Source: Flavobacteriales bacterium
GTDB taxonomy: Bacteria > Bacteroidota > Bacteroidia > Flavobacteriales > TMED113
DNA length: 19,155 nucleotides
Direction: 5' to 3'
Assembly: GCA_002713285.1 (NCBI GenBank)
Contig: PAVX01000045.1
Coordinates: 16,990 to 36,144, forward strand
Part shown: in pieces, positions 1-8,423 of the stretch
How the letters are laid out: each line of letters starts with the position of its first letter
Numbering within the stretch: the stretch's first letter is position 1
The notes under the pieces: generated by a model
Told to the model about the DNA's origin: nothing
The model's input: the letters and a program-made list of their open reading frames with translations, nothing else
The model's database searches: none
Translations under genes and position numbers: made by a program

Positions 1-632
1 TTCATTCCCATAATATGCTCATGTAAAAAAATATTCATCTTAGATATGTATTTTCTAACCTCTACAAAAGCACTTCGCATATAATTTTGAAAAACAATTG
101 TAGCGATAATTAAAAATGGAAGAAATAACAAACTAACTAGTGCTAATTTCCAATTTACTGCCAGCATACATATAATTATTAAAAAGATTTTAAAAAAATC
201 GCCACAAATAACCAATAAACCCTGTGAAAAAACTGAAGAGATAGCTTCTATGTCAGAAATAACCCTAGTAATTAATTTACCTGTTTGATGAGTATCAAAA
301 TATTTTATTCTAAATGAAAGAATTTTTTGAAACAGAGTAATTCTAAGATTTTTAATTATTTTCTGTGCTAAATAATTTGATTGATATATAAAAATATACT
401 GCAGCCATGCTTCTATTAAAAGGCATGCAGAAATTACAAGCACAATTCTGAATAAACCGGTTGCATCATAATTTAATATATACTTGTCAAAAGCATATTG
501 AATCAAGATTGGACGCATGGTAGAAAGTAATCCGAATACAATAGACACTATCACCGCAACAATAAATAATGATTTATAGGGATTGATATAATTAATTAAC
601 TTAAATAATAATTTAAAATCAAATACTTTCAA
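1..632 (-). CDS. ABC exporter half-transporter, N-terminal membrane part (partial, runs off left edge)
   Basis: The visible 210 residues form the N-terminal transmembrane domain of an MsbA/LmrA-like type IV ABC exporter half-transporter. Hydrophobic segments lie near residues 21-37, 61-82, 136-158 and 160-183. The stretch around residues 104-133 (LSFRIKYFDTHQTGKLITRV followed by SDIEA) is the coupling-helix region typical of this family. The ATPase domain lies beyond the window, so nothing can be said about its Walker motifs, and the substrate is unknown. No ATG exists upstream of the conserved region before an in-frame stop; the best start is TTG at 632, which overlaps the 3' end of truA by 14 bases and so suggests translational coupling. 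Family assignment is firm; the start is inferred. Confidence 0.85.
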   Translation of the reverse strand, partial: MKVFDFKLLFKLINYINPYKSLFIVAVIVSIVFGLLSTMRPILIQYAFDKYILNYDATGLFRIVLVISACLLIEAWLQYIFIYQSNYLAQKIIKNLRITLFQKILSFRIKYFDTHQTGKLITRVISDIEAISSVFSQGLLVICGDFFKIFLIIICMLAVNWKLALVSLLFLPFLIIATIVFQNYMRSAFVEVRKYISKMNIFLHEHIMGM

Positions 633-1383
633 GATTGAATATTTTTGGATATTTAATATTTAGTAAATATAAGCCACATGCAGGAACTGAATATCCCGCA
701 TTAGTACGATCTTCACTGTCAATAATATGAGATAATTCTTCTAAATTGATTTTATTTTCACCTAAATTAATTAATGTCCCTACAATAGATCTTACCATAT
801 TATGCAAGAAACGATTTGCTTCAATAGAAAATATCAACATATCTTTACTTTTAAACCAATATGCAGACTCAACAATACAGATGTTGTTATTTAATTTAGA
901 TTTAGAAAAAGAACTAAAATTTTTGTTTCCAATTAACATTTTAGCACCAGTATTCATCAATTTAAAATCCAATTCTTTATGTAGAAGATAAGATCTATTT
1001 ATTAAGAAGGGATCTTTTTTGGTTGAAATCCAATATTCATATTTTCTGGAAAGAGCAGAATAACGAGCATGGAAATTAGAATTAATTAATATAATATTAT
1101 GAATCACTATATCCGCTGGTAAAAATCTATTCATTTTAAATTTTAAATCTAATAGATTTAGCTCGAAAGAGTCAAAATGAGCAAAATAATTCACTGCATG
1201 AACCCCAGTATCTGTCCTGCCAGCACCAACTATTAGTGGAATTGAAAAATCTAATAGATTATTTAAACATTCCATTATAATTCCTTGAATAGTAGGTGTA
1301 TTGTCTTGAATTTGCCAACCCGAAAAATTAGTACCAAGATAGGATAAGTGGATAAGATACTTATGGGTATAAAGTTTTGACAT
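619..1383 (-). CDS. truA: tRNA pseudouridine synthase A
   Basis: TruA isomerises uridines 38-40 in the anticodon stem-loop of tRNAs to pseudouridine in the cytoplasm. The 254-residue length is normal for the family. The N-terminal motif YLGTNFSGWQIQ (residues 15-26) and the catalytic motif GRTDTGVHA (55-63), with Asp58 as the expected nucleophile, are both clear. A later conserved block is FLHNMVRSIVGTLINLG. The ATG at 1383 puts the first motif at the usual distance from the N terminus. The gene is divergent from the phosphoesterase across a 35-base gap, and its 3' end overlaps the downstream ABC transporter frame. Confidence 0.97.
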   Translation of the reverse strand: MSKLYTHKYLIHLSYLGTNFSGWQIQDNTPTIQGIIMECLNNLLDFSIPLIVGAGRTDTGVHAVNYFAHFDSFELNLLDLKFKMNRFLPADIVIHNIILINSNFHARYSALSRKYEYWISTKKDPFLINRSYLLHKELDFKLMNTGAKMLIGNKNFSSFSKSKLNNNICIVESAYWFKSKDMLIFSIEANRFLHNMVRSIVGTLINLGENKINLEELSHIIDSEDRTNAGYSVPACGLYLLNIKYPKIFNLESI

Positions 1384-1418
1384 TAGAGAATTTTTTATAA
1401 AAATAATGATAAATTACA

Positions 1419-1940
1419 ATGATTCTTATGAAAAAAATAGCTATAATATCGGATACTCATGGATTTTTAGATAAAAAGATGCTGAGAATTTTACAAAGCT
1501 GCCATGAAGTGTGGCATGCTGTAGATTTCGGACATAATAACAACATCAAGGAGCTAATTCATAACCAAACAGTAATCGGTGTTTATGGGAATATTGATGG
1601 TTCTGAAATAAGGAGTTTATATCCCAAAATAAATAAATTTCAATGTGAAAATATTAAAGTATTAATGACACATATTGGCGGATATCCAACTAAATATCAA
1701 AATATAATTGAAGAAGAGATTAAAAAATATAAACCTAATTTATATATCTGTGGGCATTCACATATTTTAAAAGTCATGTATGATTCAAAATATAATTTGC
1801 TTCATATTAATCCTGGTGCTGCAGGAAAAGAAGGATTTCATAAAATGAGAACTATGATTTTGATTAAGATAAACGGAAAACGAATCTATGACTTAGAAGT
1901 TTTAGAATTGGGATTACGGTCAATTATCGAAGTCGATTAA
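1419..1940 (+). CDS. YfcE/MJ0936-family metallophosphoesterase
   Basis: This is a single-domain calcineurin-like phosphoesterase of the YfcE type, a family of small cytoplasmic metal-dependent phosphodiesterases whose physiological substrate is generally unknown. Metal-site motifs are visible in order: SDTHG (Asp12, His14), Asp36 in HAVDFG, GNID (Asn58), THIGGYP (His85) and CGHSH (His113, His115), then the usual NPGAAGKEGFHKMRT block near the C terminus. The second motif normally reads GD; here the Gly is Val35, although the metal-ligand Asp36 is kept. Two in-frame ATGs exist, at 1419 and 1428; the second (MKKIAII) fits the family start better. The 3' end overlaps the convergent DUF4293 gene by 17 bases. 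Confidence 0.92.
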   Translation: MILMKKIAIISDTHGFLDKKMLRILQSCHEVWHAVDFGHNNNIKELIHNQTVIGVYGNIDGSEIRSLYPKINKFQCENIKVLMTHIGGYPTKYQNIIEEEIKKYKPNLYICGHSHILKVMYDSKYNLLHINPGAAGKEGFHKMRTMILIKINGKRIYDLEVLELGLRSIIEVD

Positions 1941-2334
1941 TTGAATTAATTAAATCTTCATCATGTCTAATAGCTTTTTTAGCTAAAAATAAAAACAAAC
2001 CAGCTATAGACATAGATAATGTAAAAACCCAATTGATAATATAAGTCAACTGAGTATAATATAAATTATAAGCATATAGAATTAAAAGTAGAGATATAAT
2101 TCCTAACAAATTGCCCTGAACATAATATAACTGTTGCGGCCGATTTTTAAATTTAAAAATGGCTATTAATGAAAATATACAAAAGAAGATTAACCATATC
2201 AGAGCAGCTGAATCTTTAATGAGTAATTTGTGATCTAAATTACTATTGCTTATAGCATAAGGTATACACACCATAGAGCATATTACTAAGATAGTACTAA
2301 GGATAATATAAAGTGTTTGTTTTCTTTGAATCAT
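1924..2334 (-). CDS. DUF4293 family membrane protein
   Basis: This is a 136-residue integral membrane protein of a family largely restricted to Bacteroidota, with no known function. The N terminus MIQRKQTLYIILSTILVI is typical of DUF4293, and there are four hydrophobic segments with short loops, ending in a charged tail (AKKAIRHDEDLINSINRLR). The open frame extends 18 codons further upstream to 2388, but the ATG at 2334 gives the standard family N terminus and is preferred. It is divergent from rho and tail-to-tail with the phosphoesterase; I recall these genes as frequent neighbours in Flavobacteriia. A role linked to rho is not shown. Confidence 0.88.
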   Translation of the reverse strand: MIQRKQTLYIILSTILVICSMVCIPYAISNSNLDHKLLIKDSAALIWLIFFCIFSLIAIFKFKNRPQQLYYVQGNLLGIISLLLILYAYNLYYTQLTYIINWVFTLSMSIAGLFLFLAKKAIRHDEDLINSINRLR

Positions 2335-2406
2335 ATTTTTTGCAATATATGTATTATTATTAAAAAGAATGTTGTATACTTGCATCAATTATATCTAATA
2401 AGCCCA

Positions 2407-2435
2407 TTGATATTTCCTTTTCATTTTATTTTTTG
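2407..2435 (+). promoter_or_regulatory. Possible Bacteroidota-type promoter upstream of rho
   Basis: A TTG at 2407-2409 is followed after 17 bases by TA (2427-2428), three T, then TTTG (ending 2435). This resembles the Bacteroidota -33 TTG / -7 TAnnTTTG pattern with one extra base in the -7 element. The predicted start of transcription, around 2441, would leave a leader of about 30 bases before rho. The element is imperfect and T-rich, so a chance match is possible. Confidence 0.3.
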
Positions 2436-2470
2436 GTGATTAAATTATAGGCAAACTAAATACTATTTTT

Positions 2471-3955
2471 ATGTATGACATATTAGAATTAAAAAAGAAA
2501 AAACTACAAGATTTACAAGATATTGCGAAAAAATTAGAAATTTCTGATTTAAAAAATTACAAGAAATTAGATTTGATTTATGAAATTTTAGATAAACAAG
2601 CGCTAATTCCTAATAATTCAAATCAAGAAAAACGTAGAACTAAATTAAAAAAAATGCAGCCAGACAAAGTAGATAATACTAAAGAAAAAAAGACAGAAAA
2701 CAGTACTAAAGAAACTCGAAAAAAAGTCAATTCCAGTCAAGAAGAAAAAAAATGGATTAAACCCCAAAAAAAGAAGTATGAAAAATCTAATGAAATAGAA
2801 AATAAAGCTGAAAAAAGAAGCAAAGACATTGATTATAATTTTGAATCTGAAGTGATTGGAGAAGGTGTATTAGAAAAAATGGCTGACGGGTATGGTTTTT
2901 TAAGATCTTCTGACTATAATTATTTAAACTCACCTGATGACATCTATGTCTCACAATCTCAAATTAAACTCTTTGGTCTAAAGACTGGAGATACTGTGAC
3001 AGGAGAAATTAGACCTCCAAAAGAAGGCGAAAAATTCTTTCCGCTGGTCAAAGTCTTAAAGATTAACAATCTTGACCCGGCACATCTTAGAGATAGAGTT
3101 GCTTTTGAGCATAAAACACCATTGTTTCCTGATGAGAAATTTAAGATAGTTGAAAAAAACTCTACTACATCTACCCGACTCATTGATTTATTTTCTCCTA
3201 TTGGTAAAGGACAACGGGGTCTAATTGTTGCGCAACCTAAAACAGGAAAAACTGTTTTATTAAAAGAGATTGCTAATGCAATTGCTGCAAATCATCCTGA
3301 AGTCTATCAACTCGTATTGCTAATAGATGAAAGACCTGAAGAGGTTACTGATATGGCAAGAACAGTATCTGGAGAAGTAATTGCATCTACATTTGATGAG
3401 CCAGCAGATCGCCATGTGAAAGTTGCTAATATAGTTTTAGAAAAAGCTAAAAGAATGGTTGAATGTGGTCATGATGTTGTTATCTTATTAGATTCTATTA
3501 CTAGATTAGCTAGAGCTTATAATACTGTTGCACCTGCGTCAGGAAAAATACTATCCGGTGGTATTGATGCTAATGCATTACATAAACCAAAACGATTTTT
3601 TGGTTCAGCCAGAAATATTGAAAATGGTGGATCTCTTACAATTATTGCTACAGCATTAGTTGAAACAGGATCTAAAATGGATGAAGTCATTTTTGAAGAA
3701 TTTAAAGGTACTGGAAATATGGAAATGCAATTAGATAGAAGTATTTCAAATCGACGAATTTATCCAGCTATAGATTTAATTAACTCAGGAACAAGAAGAG
3801 AAGATTTATTAATAAGTAAAGAGAAAATGCAAAGAATGTGGATTTTACGAAAACACCTGGCAGATATGAAACCGATTGAAGCAATGGAGTTTATCAAAGA
3901 TCGATTAGAAGGAACCTTAAATAATGAAGAATTTCTTATTTCAATGAATAGTTAA
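2471..3955 (+). CDS. rho: Transcription termination factor Rho
   Basis: Rho is the hexameric RNA-dependent ATPase/translocase that ends transcription of untranslated RNA. Residues 1-45 form the helical Rho-N domain ([20 protein letters not shown]). Residues about 51-120 are a Lys/Glu/Asn-rich, low-complexity and probably disordered insert. Residues about 128-198 are the cold-shock-like RNA-binding domain, including DGYGFLR and DDIYVS. The RecA-like motor carries Walker A AQPKTGKT (254-261), the DERPEEV block (286-292), Walker B VVILLD (336-341) and the Q/R-loop regions up to [16 protein letters not shown]. At 494 residues it is longer than E. coli Rho because of the insert, as is common in this phylum. 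Its TAA stop overlaps the stop of the convergent mpl gene. Confidence 0.98.
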   Translation: MYDILELKKKKLQDLQDIAKKLEISDLKNYKKLDLIYEILDKQALIPNNSNQEKRRTKLKKMQPDKVDNTKEKKTENSTKETRKKVNSSQEEKKWIKPQKKKYEKSNEIENKAEKRSKDIDYNFESEVIGEGVLEKMADGYGFLRSSDYNYLNSPDDIYVSQSQIKLFGLKTGDTVTGEIRPPKEGEKFFPLVKVLKINNLDPAHLRDRVAFEHKTPLFPDEKFKIVEKNSTTSTRLIDLFSPIGKGQRGLIVAQPKTGKTVLLKEIANAIAANHPEVYQLVLLIDERPEEVTDMARTVSGEVIASTFDEPADRHVKVANIVLEKAKRMVECGHDVVILLDSITRLARAYNTVAPASGKILSGGIDANALHKPKRFFGSARNIENGGSLTIIATALVETGSKMDEVIFEEFKGTGNMEMQLDRSISNRRIYPAIDLINSGTRREDLLISKEKMQRMWILRKHLADMKPIEAMEFIKDRLEGTLNNEEFLISMNS

Positions 3956-5304
3956 ATCTCTATTGTAAATATATTTTCTAGATTGATACCTGAAAAATTT
4001 CCTGAACTCATAAGTAGCAAATTAGTATTTAATAATTGGATATTTTTTAGCTTAGCTTCTAAGCTCTCCTTATTTTTAAGTATAATTATATTATGATGAT
4101 TAATCGTTTCAGAAATAAATGATGATCTAATTTTAATCAATTCTTTACTTTTTTTTGTATTACTATCTATATAAATCCAAATTTCATCACATTCTAAAAA
4201 AACATTCGAATAATTTGGAAGAAAATTTCGACTGAGACTACTAAAGGTATGTAATTCTAAACAGGCTAATAAATAACGAGTAGGATGTAATTCTCTAAGA
4301 GCATTAATAGTAGCTGACACTTTAGAAGGGGAATGTGCAAAATCATAATATATAGAGCTTTTTTTATTTTTTACGTTTTTAATTAAACTTAACCTCTTAG
4401 ATGCGCCATTAAAATTTTGAATTGACAAATAAAAGTTTTCATCATTAATACCTAATTCATTACATATAGAATTTGCAGCCTGTAAATTATATAAATTGTG
4501 TTTCCCAAAAACACTCATTGGATATTTTTTATAATTATGAAGTATGTGAAACTTTCCATCTTCAACAAGATATTCTGGTAAAGAATATGAATGAATAGAT
4601 TGACTTTTTTTTAGAAAAGAGTTTAAAAAATCATCATTATCACAATAAAAAATTTTTCCAGACATTTTGAGAACTTGATTGAGTAACATTTTAAAAGCAT
4701 TTTGATAAGATTTTAGTGTAGGAAAAACATTAAAATGATCCCAAGCGACACCAGAAACAACTAAAAGATCAGGATTATAATACAGGAATTTCGGTGTTGC
4801 ATCAATTGCTGAGGAAAGGTATTCATCGCCTTCAATTATAATTATATCATTATTATTGAGATTAACTTGTTTATCTAATAAATCAATTTTTGCACCCACC
4901 AAATAATCAAATTTGATTTTATTATCATTTAACACATGCATAATCATCCCTGTAATAGTTGTTTTGCCATGACTTCCCGCAATCACTACACGTTTTTTAT
5001 CTATTGAGTATCGAGAAATAAATTCTGGAAATGAAAGAGTTGGAATATTTTTTTTTTGAGCTTCTAATAGTTCAGGATTGTCTTTTTTAGCATGCATACC
5101 TAGAATAACCATATCTAATTCACTATGTATATTGTCAATATACCAGCCATAATTAGAGGGTAATAAATTATTCGATTTCAAATTTGATTTAGCTGGATCA
5201 TAAATAATATCATCCGACCCCGTAATCGTGTGTCCATTATTTTTAAGTTCAATAGCTAAGCTATGCATTACACTCCCACCAATAGCAATAAAATGTATGT
5301 TCAT
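3952..5304 (-). CDS. mpl: UDP-N-acetylmuramate-tripeptide (Mpl-type) ligase
   Basis: This is a Mur ligase family enzyme. Mpl re-attaches the recycled cell-wall tripeptide L-Ala-D-Glu-meso-Dap to UDP-MurNAc in the cytoplasm, using ATP. The N terminus shows the Rossmann motif [14 protein letters not shown] (4-17) with TGSD at 28-31. The ATP-binding loop GSHGKTT lies at 110-116, and [14 protein letters not shown] and FAHSPSKV are Mur-ligase blocks. The short N-terminal domain, the GGS signature and the 450-residue length favour Mpl over MurC (which has GIGGxGM), but general annotation often confuses the two. The ATG at 5304 fits the family N terminus. It is divergent from the beta-lactamase-fold gene across 66 bases. 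Confidence 0.88.
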   Translation of the reverse strand: MNIHFIAIGGSVMHSLAIELKNNGHTITGSDDIIYDPAKSNLKSNNLLPSNYGWYIDNIHSELDMVILGMHAKKDNPELLEAQKKNIPTLSFPEFISRYSIDKKRVVIAGSHGKTTITGMIMHVLNDNKIKFDYLVGAKIDLLDKQVNLNNNDIIIIEGDEYLSSAIDATPKFLYYNPDLLVVSGVAWDHFNVFPTLKSYQNAFKMLLNQVLKMSGKIFYCDNDDFLNSFLKKSQSIHSYSLPEYLVEDGKFHILHNYKKYPMSVFGKHNLYNLQAANSICNELGINDENFYLSIQNFNGASKRLSLIKNVKNKKSSIYYDFAHSPSKVSATINALRELHPTRYLLACLELHTFSSLSRNFLPNYSNVFLECDEIWIYIDSNTKKSKELIKIRSSFISETINHHNIIILKNKESLEAKLKNIQLLNTNLLLMSSGNFSGINLENIFTIEI

Positions 5305-5370
5305 TTAATATTATTTAATTCAGTACATATAATTATAAAATCATATATCTTTACAAGATAGTACACCTTT

Positions 5371-6207
5371 ATGAAAATACATGTGATAAATACAGGCAAA
5401 TTTAAATTAGATGGCGGAGCTATGTTTGGTGTTGTTCCTAAAACAATTTGGTCAAAAACAAATCCTGCAGACAAAAATAACATGTGCTCTTGGTCCATGA
5501 GATGTCTATTAGTTGAATTCGATGATAAAAAAATACTGATCGATACAGGAATTGGAAATAAACAAAGTAAGAAGTTTTTTCAATATTTTTATTTACATGG
5601 AGAAGATAGTTTGTTGAAATCTTTGAGTCAAATTAATATTAAGCCTAATCAAATCACCGATGTTTTTTTCACGCATCTACATTTTGATCATTGTGGTGGA
5701 GCTATAATCAAAAAAAATAATAAATATGAATTACTTTTTAACAATGCTAAACACTTAACTAACAAAGTTCATTGGAAATTAGCTAACAATCCAAATAAAA
5801 GAGAAAAAGCATCATTTTTAAAAGAAAATTTTGAACTAATAAAAAACCAAAATAAATTAATATTCATCAATGAAGGTAATTTATATCACAATATAGAAGT
5901 TCGTTTTTTTTATGGACATACTGACGCACAAATGATTCCTATTATTAGTGTAGGTGATAAAAAATTAGTGTTTACCGCAGACTTATTACCATCTATTGGG
6001 CATATTCCATTACCATATGTAATGGGTTATGATACACAACCATTAATCACATTGAAAGAAAAAAAACTTTTTTTGGAAGAAGCAGCACATAATAAATATG
6101 TGCTATTTTTAGAACATGATGACAAATATGAATGCTGTACTGTAAAAATGACAGACAGAGGAGTAAGATTAGATCAATGTGGTAAACTGACAGATTTATT
6201 ATACTAA
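5371..6207 (+). CDS. Metallo-beta-lactamase-fold hydrolase (AHL-lactonase-like)
   Basis: This is a 278-residue metal-dependent hydrolase with a complete dinuclear zinc site: HLHFDH (His102, His104, Asp106, His107), His183 in GHTDAQ, Asp204 in TADLLP and His249 in LEHDD. The N-terminal region (FKLDGGAMFGVVPKTIW) and overall plan match the group that includes N-acyl-homoserine lactonases such as AidC of Chryseobacterium, but most members in Bacteroidota have no assigned substrate. There is no signal peptide, so it is probably cytoplasmic. A weak -7-like element (TATCTTTA) lies at 5346-5353, about 18 bases before the ATG. The stop is only 4 bases from that of the convergent lipoprotein gene. Fold is certain; lactonase activity is speculative. 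Confidence 0.9.
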   Translation: MKIHVINTGKFKLDGGAMFGVVPKTIWSKTNPADKNNMCSWSMRCLLVEFDDKKILIDTGIGNKQSKKFFQYFYLHGEDSLLKSLSQINIKPNQITDVFFTHLHFDHCGGAIIKKNNKYELLFNNAKHLTNKVHWKLANNPNKREKASFLKENFELIKNQNKLIFINEGNLYHNIEVRFFYGHTDAQMIPIISVGDKKLVFTADLLPSIGHIPLPYVMGYDTQPLITLKEKKLFLEEAAHNKYVLFLEHDDKYECCTVKMTDRGVRLDQCGKLTDLLY

Positions 6208-6211
6208 CTTC

Positions 6212-6667
6212 TTAATTACATTCCGTCCATTCTTGTATATTATTTACAATACTATCAATCTGTTTGTGAAGTCTTTTTAACTCCACAGGTCCATTAAATC
6301 GATCCACAACTTTATGTGTTTTAGTATCTAAGGTGACTTCTAAAATGACAGAAGGCACATCTGTAACATCAGCATCGTATTCATTTTTAAACTCAAAAAA
6401 TTTGACATCATATAATGCTGATTTGAAATCATCGATTAATGTAGAGGAAATCGTAGCAGTAAAACAACCAATTTTATCCACAAACATTTTACCTTCATAC
6501 CTAACTAAACCATTGTCATATAGACTAATACTATATTGAGGACAAGTACCATAACAAGCTGTTCGATTCATGATTAAAATTGGAGACAATGTATTATGAT
6601 TGACTATGATATGTTTTTGTGAACAACTAAACAATAAGAAGATAAATAATACAACATGTAATTTCAT
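6212..6667 (-). CDS. DUF6438-type lipoprotein
   Basis: This is a 151-residue predicted lipoprotein with an N-terminal signal peptide (MKLHVVLFIFLLFSC) and lipobox Cys15. The mature part starts with the motif RTACYGTCPQYSISLYDNG (Cys38, Cys42), the hallmark of the DUF6438 domain found in many Bacteroidota proteins of unknown function. The two cysteines could form a disulfide or bind a ligand. The residues just after the lipidated Cys (SQK) are not acidic, so the acidic surface-export signal known in some Bacteroidetes is absent. Its ATG lies 2 bases after the yidC stop, so it is almost certainly co-transcribed with yidC. Confidence 0.85.
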   Translation of the reverse strand: MKLHVVLFIFLLFSCSQKHIIVNHNTLSPILIMNRTACYGTCPQYSISLYDNGLVRYEGKMFVDKIGCFTATISSTLIDDFKSALYDVKFFEFKNEYDADVTDVPSVILEVTLDTKTHKVVDRFNGPVELKRLHKQIDSIVNNIQEWTECN

Positions 6668-6669
6668 GC

Positions 6670-8418
6670 CTATCTATTTTGATTTTTTCTTGCTAATTCC
6701 TCTAATCTTTGTTGAAATTTTGATTTTGTTACTGGCTTTTTTTTATTTGCCTGTAACATAGCATAAAGCTTTTTGTCATCTATACTTCGTCTTATTAATG
6801 CTTGTTGACCAAACGTAATTAAGTTAGCTAAAAAATAATAATAACTTAACGCAGACGAGTAATTATTCATGACAAATAAAAATATAATAGGCATAGTATA
6901 CATAACATATTTCATTTGTGGCATTTGAGCATTACTAGAAGACATCTGATTAGAATACATCATTTGTAAAGCTGTAGCTAAAGTCATTAATAATGCGAAC
7001 AAACTAATATGGTCACCATATAAAGGAATATTAAACCCTAAATCCAAAATCGAATCATAACTTGAGAGGTCATCTGCCCATAAAAATGGCTGTTGTCTTA
7101 ATTCAATTGAAGCTGGAAAAAATCTAAATAAAGCTATAAGAATTGGCATTTGTAACAACATCGGCAAACAACCGCCTAATGGATTCACACCTGTTTTTCT
7201 ATATAAGTTCATATGAGCCTGTTGACGTTGCATCGGATCTTCAATTTTGTCATTAATTGCATCAATCTCTGGTTTTAGAACACGCATCTTGGCCATTGAT
7301 AAATATGAGCTCTTTGTGGGAAGAAATAAAATTATTTTAATAACAATAGCAATAATTAGTATAATAATACCATAATTGAATCCGAAATTTTCTAAAAAAT
7401 TGAACATCGGTATCACCAAAAACTTATTCACCCAACCAAAAATACCCCACCCTAAAGGAACTAAAGATTCAAAACCTCTATCAAAAGAACTAAGTAAAGA
7501 ATACTTGTTAGGCACAAAATAAAGATTAAATAAATACTGATTATTTTGATTATCATAATCAATAGAAAATTCTGACTGCAGTGTTTTTACGAAGCTATCG
7601 TCATTTTCATCAGGTTTATTAGATTGAATGACTGCCGAATCAAATGATTCTTCGGAATAAATAATAGTAGAAAAAAATTGTTGCTTGTTAGCAATCCAAA
7701 CAGGCGACTCAATAGTTTTTTCAACATCCTTCATTAAAGACAATTGTTTTGAAGATTTATTATTAAAAGAATAATTAATAGTAGTAGAGTTCCGTTCATT
7801 ATCAATATTTTTTTCAAGTTGATTGATTTTTTGAGACCACATCAGCTTATCTGGCTCAAGATAACTACTGCCTTCGCTTATTAAAACTTGAAAATCAACT
7901 TCATAACTATCAGCTAATAATTCATATATAAATGAAATACTATTTTTTAATTCATCTTGAAATTGAAAAATAATTTTAGTGTCACTTTGATCAATACTTT
8001 GAAATACGAGCGTGTCTGTATTCATTTTTTGTGTTGTTGAAAAAAAAGAAAAATTAAAATCCAAATCCTGAATAAGCTTTAAAGGAAGAGAATCATGAGT
8101 GTAGTATTCTTTTAATACAACCTCTTTGATAGAAGCTCCATAATTTGATAATTTAAGAACAATTAGATCATTAGAAATTTCATATATTTCTTCCTGATAT
8201 TGATGAGAAGGTTGTTTCCTAAATATTTTATCATCAGCTGCATCTATATCGATTTGCTTTATTTGATTCTTGTTTTCCGGAATTTCCTTAGAGTTAATAG
8301 AAACACTATTTTCTGAATTTATAGCACTAGGCATTTGGGTTAAATTAACCCAAATTAAAATACCGAAAATCAAGAACATGCCAATAAAAAAATTACCATC
8401 AAAACCTTTTTGTTCCAT
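6670..8418 (-). CDS. yidC: Membrane protein insertase YidC
   Basis: YidC/Oxa1 inserts and folds inner-membrane proteins, alone or with SecYEG. It has one N-terminal transmembrane helix (about residues 8-26), a large periplasmic domain (about 60-310), and a C-terminal insertase domain. That domain contains the conserved block IVIKIILFLPTKSSYLSMAK, then MNLYRKTGVNPLGGCLPMLLQ and further helices, ending in a basic, ribosome-facing tail (KKKPVTKSKFQQRLEELARK). The 582-residue length is usual for Gram-negative YidC. The frame opens at a TTG at 8427 that overlaps the pyrG stop, but the ATG at 8418 (MEQKGFDGN) is the better start. It lies in a run with pyrG upstream and the DUF6438 lipoprotein downstream. 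Confidence 0.96.
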   Translation of the reverse strand: MEQKGFDGNFFIGMFLIFGILIWVNLTQMPSAINSENSVSINSKEIPENKNQIKQIDIDAADDKIFRKQPSHQYQEEIYEISNDLIVLKLSNYGASIKEVVLKEYYTHDSLPLKLIQDLDFNFSFFSTTQKMNTDTLVFQSIDQSDTKIIFQFQDELKNSISFIYELLADSYEVDFQVLISEGSSYLEPDKLMWSQKINQLEKNIDNERNSTTINYSFNNKSSKQLSLMKDVEKTIESPVWIANKQQFFSTIIYSEESFDSAVIQSNKPDENDDSFVKTLQSEFSIDYDNQNNQYLFNLYFVPNKYSLLSSFDRGFESLVPLGWGIFGWVNKFLVIPMFNFLENFGFNYGIIILIIAIVIKIILFLPTKSSYLSMAKMRVLKPEIDAINDKIEDPMQRQQAHMNLYRKTGVNPLGGCLPMLLQMPILIALFRFFPASIELRQQPFLWADDLSSYDSILDLGFNIPLYGDHISLFALLMTLATALQMMYSNQMSSSNAQMPQMKYVMYTMPIIFLFVMNNYSSALSYYYFLANLITFGQQALIRRSIDDKKLYAMLQANKKKPVTKSKFQQRLEELARKNQNR

Positions 8419-8423
8419 AATTA

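Noticed and set aside
746..991. 81-codon open frame on the plus strand inside truA
   Set aside because: It is fully antisense to a conserved gene, has no recognisable motif and arises from AT-rich composition.
1932..1952. Inverted repeat TTAATTGAATTAA at the phosphoesterase/DUF4293 junction as a terminator
   Set aside because: The arms are separated by a single base and are all A/T, so no stable RNA hairpin can form.
2959..3183. 74-codon minus-strand open frame inside rho
   Set aside because: It lies opposite the highly conserved RNA-binding and motor regions of Rho; no independent evidence of coding.
5301..5498. 65-codon minus-strand open frame between mpl and the hydrolase gene
   Set aside because: It overlaps the start of the hydrolase, where the conserved N terminus is coded on the other strand, and has no family features.
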